NCBI GenBank assembly: GCA_011524575.1
Contig: WTKB01000269.1
Location: 1 to 8,993, forward strand
Reading direction: 5' to 3'
Origin: Aquimarina sp.
Lineage (GTDB): Bacteria > Bacteroidota > Bacteroidia > Flavobacteriales > Flavobacteriaceae
Length of the DNA: 8,993 nt
In this document: positions 6,909-8,993 of the stretch, piece after piece
Layout of the letters: each line of letters starts with the position of its first letter
How positions within the stretch are numbered: position 1 is the stretch's first letter
Translations under genes and position numbers: made by a program
The notes under the pieces: generated by a model
Databases searched by the model: none
Told to the model about the DNA's origin: nothing
Seen by the model: the letters and a program-made list of their open reading frames with translations, nothing else

Positions 6909-7826
6909 ATGAAATATATAAGTTTAATTTTATTTACGTTTTTTTATATTCAGCTAGGGACAGCTCAAAACAATACTGTTTTTCAAAGTATAAAAAGTTC
7001 AAGACCTATTCCTATATCTGATATCAAGACTACTCACTTTATTTTTAAAGATAAGATCAAGTACCTTGATTTAGGATCAAGATACTTTGTTACAGATACT
7101 CTAGAAAATATTGTAAAAGTCAAGCATATTGGAGGAATGTACACCGAGAAGAAAGAGGAAAAAGAAACCAATATTACTATAATTACTAGAGAGGGAGATT
7201 TTTTTACAGTACCGCTTTATTTTAAGAGGGATATTGAAAATACTACTTATAAATTTGGTTATGGAGATACGAACTTTACAAGTTTGTCTTCAGGTGTTGG
7301 AAATTCTTCGAGAACATCTCAATCAACATCTACTTATTCCACTAATCAAAATAGTGTATTTACTAGTGAAAAAAAATCGTATGATACTGCCGAATTATTA
7401 CAAATGTGTAATTTATCGAAAGCAGCTTCTGCAAATGTGACTTTAAAAGGAAATAGAGACCTTATAGTTGCAAAAATTAGGGGGATATATTACAAAGACG
7501 ATTTTCTTTCCATAAAATTACATGTACAGAATTTTTCAACTATTGATTTAGATATTGATGATTTCTTATTCCGATTTATTAAAGATAAGAGGTTTGCAAA
7601 AGATCAAGTATATCAAGAACGTTTATTAGAACCAGAAATGAGTTGTTCTGATATTCGTAAAGTAAAAGGAACAGGTGGTTCAGAAATATTTACGTTTGTA
7701 TTTAAAAAATTCACACCTAATGTTGATGAAAAGCTCAGACTTGAAATTTTAGAGGAGCAAGGAGGGCGTTCTACAACAATTGTTATTCCAAGAAAAAGAC
7801 TATTAAGGCCAAAGGTTTTAAAATAA
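6909..7826 (+). CDS. Conjugative transposon protein TraN (DUF4138 family, VirB9-like)
   Basis: This 305-residue exported protein matches Bacteroidetes TraN. A signal peptide (about 1-19, probable cut before Q20 at TA|QNN) directs it to the periplasm. The segment TTHFIFKDKIKYLDLGSRYF (41-60), followed by ENIVKVKHI and TNITIITREGDFFTVPLYF (87-105), is the family's conserved N-terminal block. Its pattern, a strand, a G-rich turn, then TNxxIxTxxG, resembles the N-terminal domain of VirB9. A serine/threonine-rich linker (about 125-152) separates it from a C-terminal beta-rich domain (about 159-295). It should act with TraM in the periplasmic and outer-membrane channel. It starts 7 bases after traG and ends 30 bases before a strong terminator, making it the last gene of the unit. 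The family call is strong; the VirB9 equivalence is inference. Confidence 0.87.
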   Translation: MKYISLILFTFFYIQLGTAQNNTVFQSIKSSRPIPISDIKTTHFIFKDKIKYLDLGSRYFVTDTLENIVKVKHIGGMYTEKKEEKETNITIITREGDFFTVPLYFKRDIENTTYKFGYGDTNFTSLSSGVGNSSRTSQSTSTYSTNQNSVFTSEKKSYDTAELLQMCNLSKAASANVTLKGNRDLIVAKIRGIYYKDDFLSIKLHVQNFSTIDLDIDDFLFRFIKDKRFAKDQVYQERLLEPEMSCSDIRKVKGTGGSEIFTFVFKKFTPNVDEKLRLEILEEQGGRSTTIVIPRKRLLRPKVLK

Positions 7827-7856
7827 AATATTTTTGCTTTTAATGTGTAAAATATT

Positions 7857-7907
7857 AAAAAAACAGCGACACTTACTACGCAATAGTAAGTGTCGCTGTT
7901 TTTTTTT
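7857..7907. terminator. Strong bidirectional intrinsic terminator after traN
   Basis: A perfect 15-bp stem (7864-7878 with 7884-7898) closes a CGCAA loop (7879-7883). Seven A precede it (7857-7863) and nine T follow (7899-7907), so it is terminator-shaped on both strands. It ends transcription of the conjugation operon on the + strand and would also stop any minus-strand transcript coming from the right. Confidence 0.92.
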
Positions 7908-7945
7908 AGGAATATGTTTATAAAAAAAGTATATTGTATCGTCTT

Positions 7946-8107
7946 ATACCCATTAATCTTTGAAATCACTACAGTAAATCGTTTTTACTACCTTTCAATT
8001 TGTTATAAAAATAAACCCAAGCATACGGCTATGCCTGATTTTTATAATACGTATAAATAAAAAATACTTCAATTTATTCTATAGTGATTTCAAAGATCAA
8101 TAGGTAT
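7946..8107. repeat. 162-bp imperfect palindrome, MITE- or REP-like element
   Basis: Two 28-base arms (7947-7974 and 8079-8106) are reverse complements at 25 of 28 positions, with the 16-base core TAGTGATTTCAAAGAT exact. The pairing extends one base outward (A7946/T8107). All three mismatches are C-A on the + strand and so G-U on minus-strand RNA. The central part holds a further stem. The trinucleotide TTA directly flanks both arms (7944-7946 and 8107-8109), a possible 3-bp target duplication, though in such AT-rich DNA it may be chance. A longer, imperfect A-tract repeat also flanks it (7921-7933 and 8108-8119). There is no coding capacity for a transposase. It reads as a small non-autonomous insertion or a structured intergenic repeat. 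Its right end lies 15 bases before the next start codon. Confidence 0.6.
8003..8047. repeat. Central stem-loop inside the palindromic element
   Basis: TTATAAAAAT (8003-8012) and ATTTTTATAA (8038-8047) pair perfectly over 10 bp. Inside, GCATA (8021-8025) pairs with TATGC (8030-8034) around the tetraloop CGGC, with unequal unpaired flanks of 8 and 3 bases. With the outer arms this makes a long, branched or bulged hairpin, as in REP/BIME-like or MITE sequences. Confidence 0.55.
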
Positions 8108-8122
8108 TAAAAAAATATACTT

Positions 8123-8993
8123 ATGCTTTTTACTCGTTTTTTTAAATTCCTTTCTCTTACTTTTTTTGTATTACTAACATGGTGTAGTTGTCAGAGAAAA
8201 GAAGAACAATCAACAAATTCTATAACTAAAAGTACTACTGAGGCAGTAAGAGATATTCCTAAAAATACCAGTTATATATCAAGTTTTACACCAGAAAGTA
8301 TTTCTAGGAAAGATGCTATATATGTTGTTTTTAAAGATTCTATAGCGGGTTGGACACCAAATAAAATAGTGGATGCTTCAAGTTTTAGAATAACACCACA
8401 AGTTAAAGGAACAATGAAGTTTATAAATGCTAAAACTATAGCTTTTCAACCAGATGAACTTCTAAAATCAGATATGGATTACACATGCCGTTTAGATTTA
8501 ACGCCCTATGTTTCTAAAAAAATTACTTCTTCTGAACGTTATTTTGAGTTTAAAGTACATACACTAAAACAACAATTTTCAGTACACACGGAAGCATTAC
8601 AATCTTATGATAAAAAGTGGCAGTATCTAAGAGGAACATTGTCTTTTAGTGATGTTTTAGACTTTGAATCAGTAAAAAAACTACTAACAGTTACTCAGGA
8701 AAACCAGCCTGTAAAAGTTGTTGTTGAAGCTCCTAAAGAAAAATTTTCAAAGTATTTTAATTTTAAGATTGATCGTATAGAGCGTTTTGATGTAACTACT
8801 CATCTAAAAATAGATTGGTCTGGAGAAGCTGTTGGTATTGATTCTTATGGACGTAGGACAATTCAAGTGCCAAGCTTAAAAAATTTTACAGTAGTTAAGG
8901 TGGATCCACCAAATGCAGATAATAAAAGTATTTTTATTCATTTTTCTGATCCTCTTTTAAAAAATCAAAATTTTAAAGGTTTAGTAAGTTTAG
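8123..8993 (+). CDS. Alpha-2-macroglobulin family lipoprotein, N-terminal part (cut by window edge)
   Basis: The reading frame runs open from ATG 8123 to the edge, giving 290 residues of a presumably much longer protein. The N-terminus is a lipoprotein signal: basic residues, a hydrophobic stretch (6-19), then TWCSC, with C23 after serine as the probable lipidated cysteine. C21 is an alternative. Beta-rich domains follow. A first Ig-like domain starts near SFTPESISRKDAIYVVF (54-70) and includes TIAFQPDELLKSDMDYTCRLD. A second spans about 150-250. The stretch RRTIQVPSLKNFTVVKV (244-260), then IFIHFSDPLLKNQNFKGLV, is a pattern I recognise from Bacteroidota alpha-2-macroglobulin homologues. Such proteins are thought to trap proteases in the periplasm. 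The thioester region (CxEQ) would lie beyond the window, so its presence cannot be judged. The gene is separated from the conjugation operon by the terminator and the palindrome. Confidence 0.8.
   Translation, partial: MLFTRFFKFLSLTFFVLLTWCSCQRKEEQSTNSITKSTTEAVRDIPKNTSYISSFTPESISRKDAIYVVFKDSIAGWTPNKIVDASSFRITPQVKGTMKFINAKTIAFQPDELLKSDMDYTCRLDLTPYVSKKITSSERYFEFKVHTLKQQFSVHTEALQSYDKKWQYLRGTLSFSDVLDFESVKKLLTVTQENQPVKVVVEAPKEKFSKYFNFKIDRIERFDVTTHLKIDWSGEAVGIDSYGRRTIQVPSLKNFTVVKVDPPNADNKSIFIHFSDPLLKNQNFKGLVSL

Noticed and set aside
7857..7907. CRISPR repeat or attachment-site core instead of a terminator
   Set aside because: It occurs once only, with a perfect stem flanked by A and T runs, which is fully explained as a bidirectional terminator.
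7613..7969. 118-codon minus-strand reading frame across the end of traN and the terminator
   Set aside because: It overlaps a well-supported TraN coding region and runs through the terminator hairpin; the peptide is low-complexity and shows no family features.

Overview
The window is AT-rich DNA from a member of the Bacteroidota, most likely a marine-type flavobacterium. The basis is the low GC content, A-rich start-codon leaders without clear Shine-Dalgarno sequences, and proteins of the Bacteroidetes conjugative-transposon (Tra) families. I cannot name a species.

Layout. Positions 1-224 are mostly non-coding and may hold the last codons of an upstream gene. From 225 to 7826, five genes on the + strand form one conjugation module: a VirD4/TraG-type coupling ATPase (225-2543), a membrane-anchored M23 peptidoglycan endopeptidase (2604-3311), TraM (3514-4563), the VirB4-like ATPase TraG (4556-6901, overlapping traM by 8 bases) and the secreted protein TraN (6909-7826). 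A strong symmetrical terminator (7857-7907) closes the module. A 162-bp imperfect palindrome (7946-8107) follows, which resembles a MITE or REP-type repeat. The last gene, starting at 8123 and cut by the window edge, is the N-terminus of a lipoprotein of the bacterial alpha-2-macroglobulin family.

How the genes work together. The coupling protein would bring the relaxase-DNA complex to the inner membrane. TraG ATPase would energise the type IV secretion channel. TraM (VirB10-like role) and TraN (VirB9-like role) would form the periplasmic and outer-membrane part, and the M23 enzyme would open peptidoglycan for assembly. The set is incomplete: no relaxase, VirB6-like (TraJ), VirB8-like (TraK) or VirB3-like protein is encoded here, so the rest must lie outside the window or be absent. 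The alpha-2-macroglobulin gene looks like a separate transcription unit, perhaps chromosomal flank or perhaps cargo.

The most notable non-coding signal is the palindrome just before the alpha-2-macroglobulin start codon. Its arms pair over 29 bp without a break if read as minus-strand RNA, because all three mismatches become G-U pairs. Weaker signals are an attenuator-like hairpin after the coupling-protein gene, a repeat- and hairpin-bearing leader before traM, an acidic repeated tail on the coupling protein, and a short motif shared by the N-termini of the M23 enzyme and TraM.
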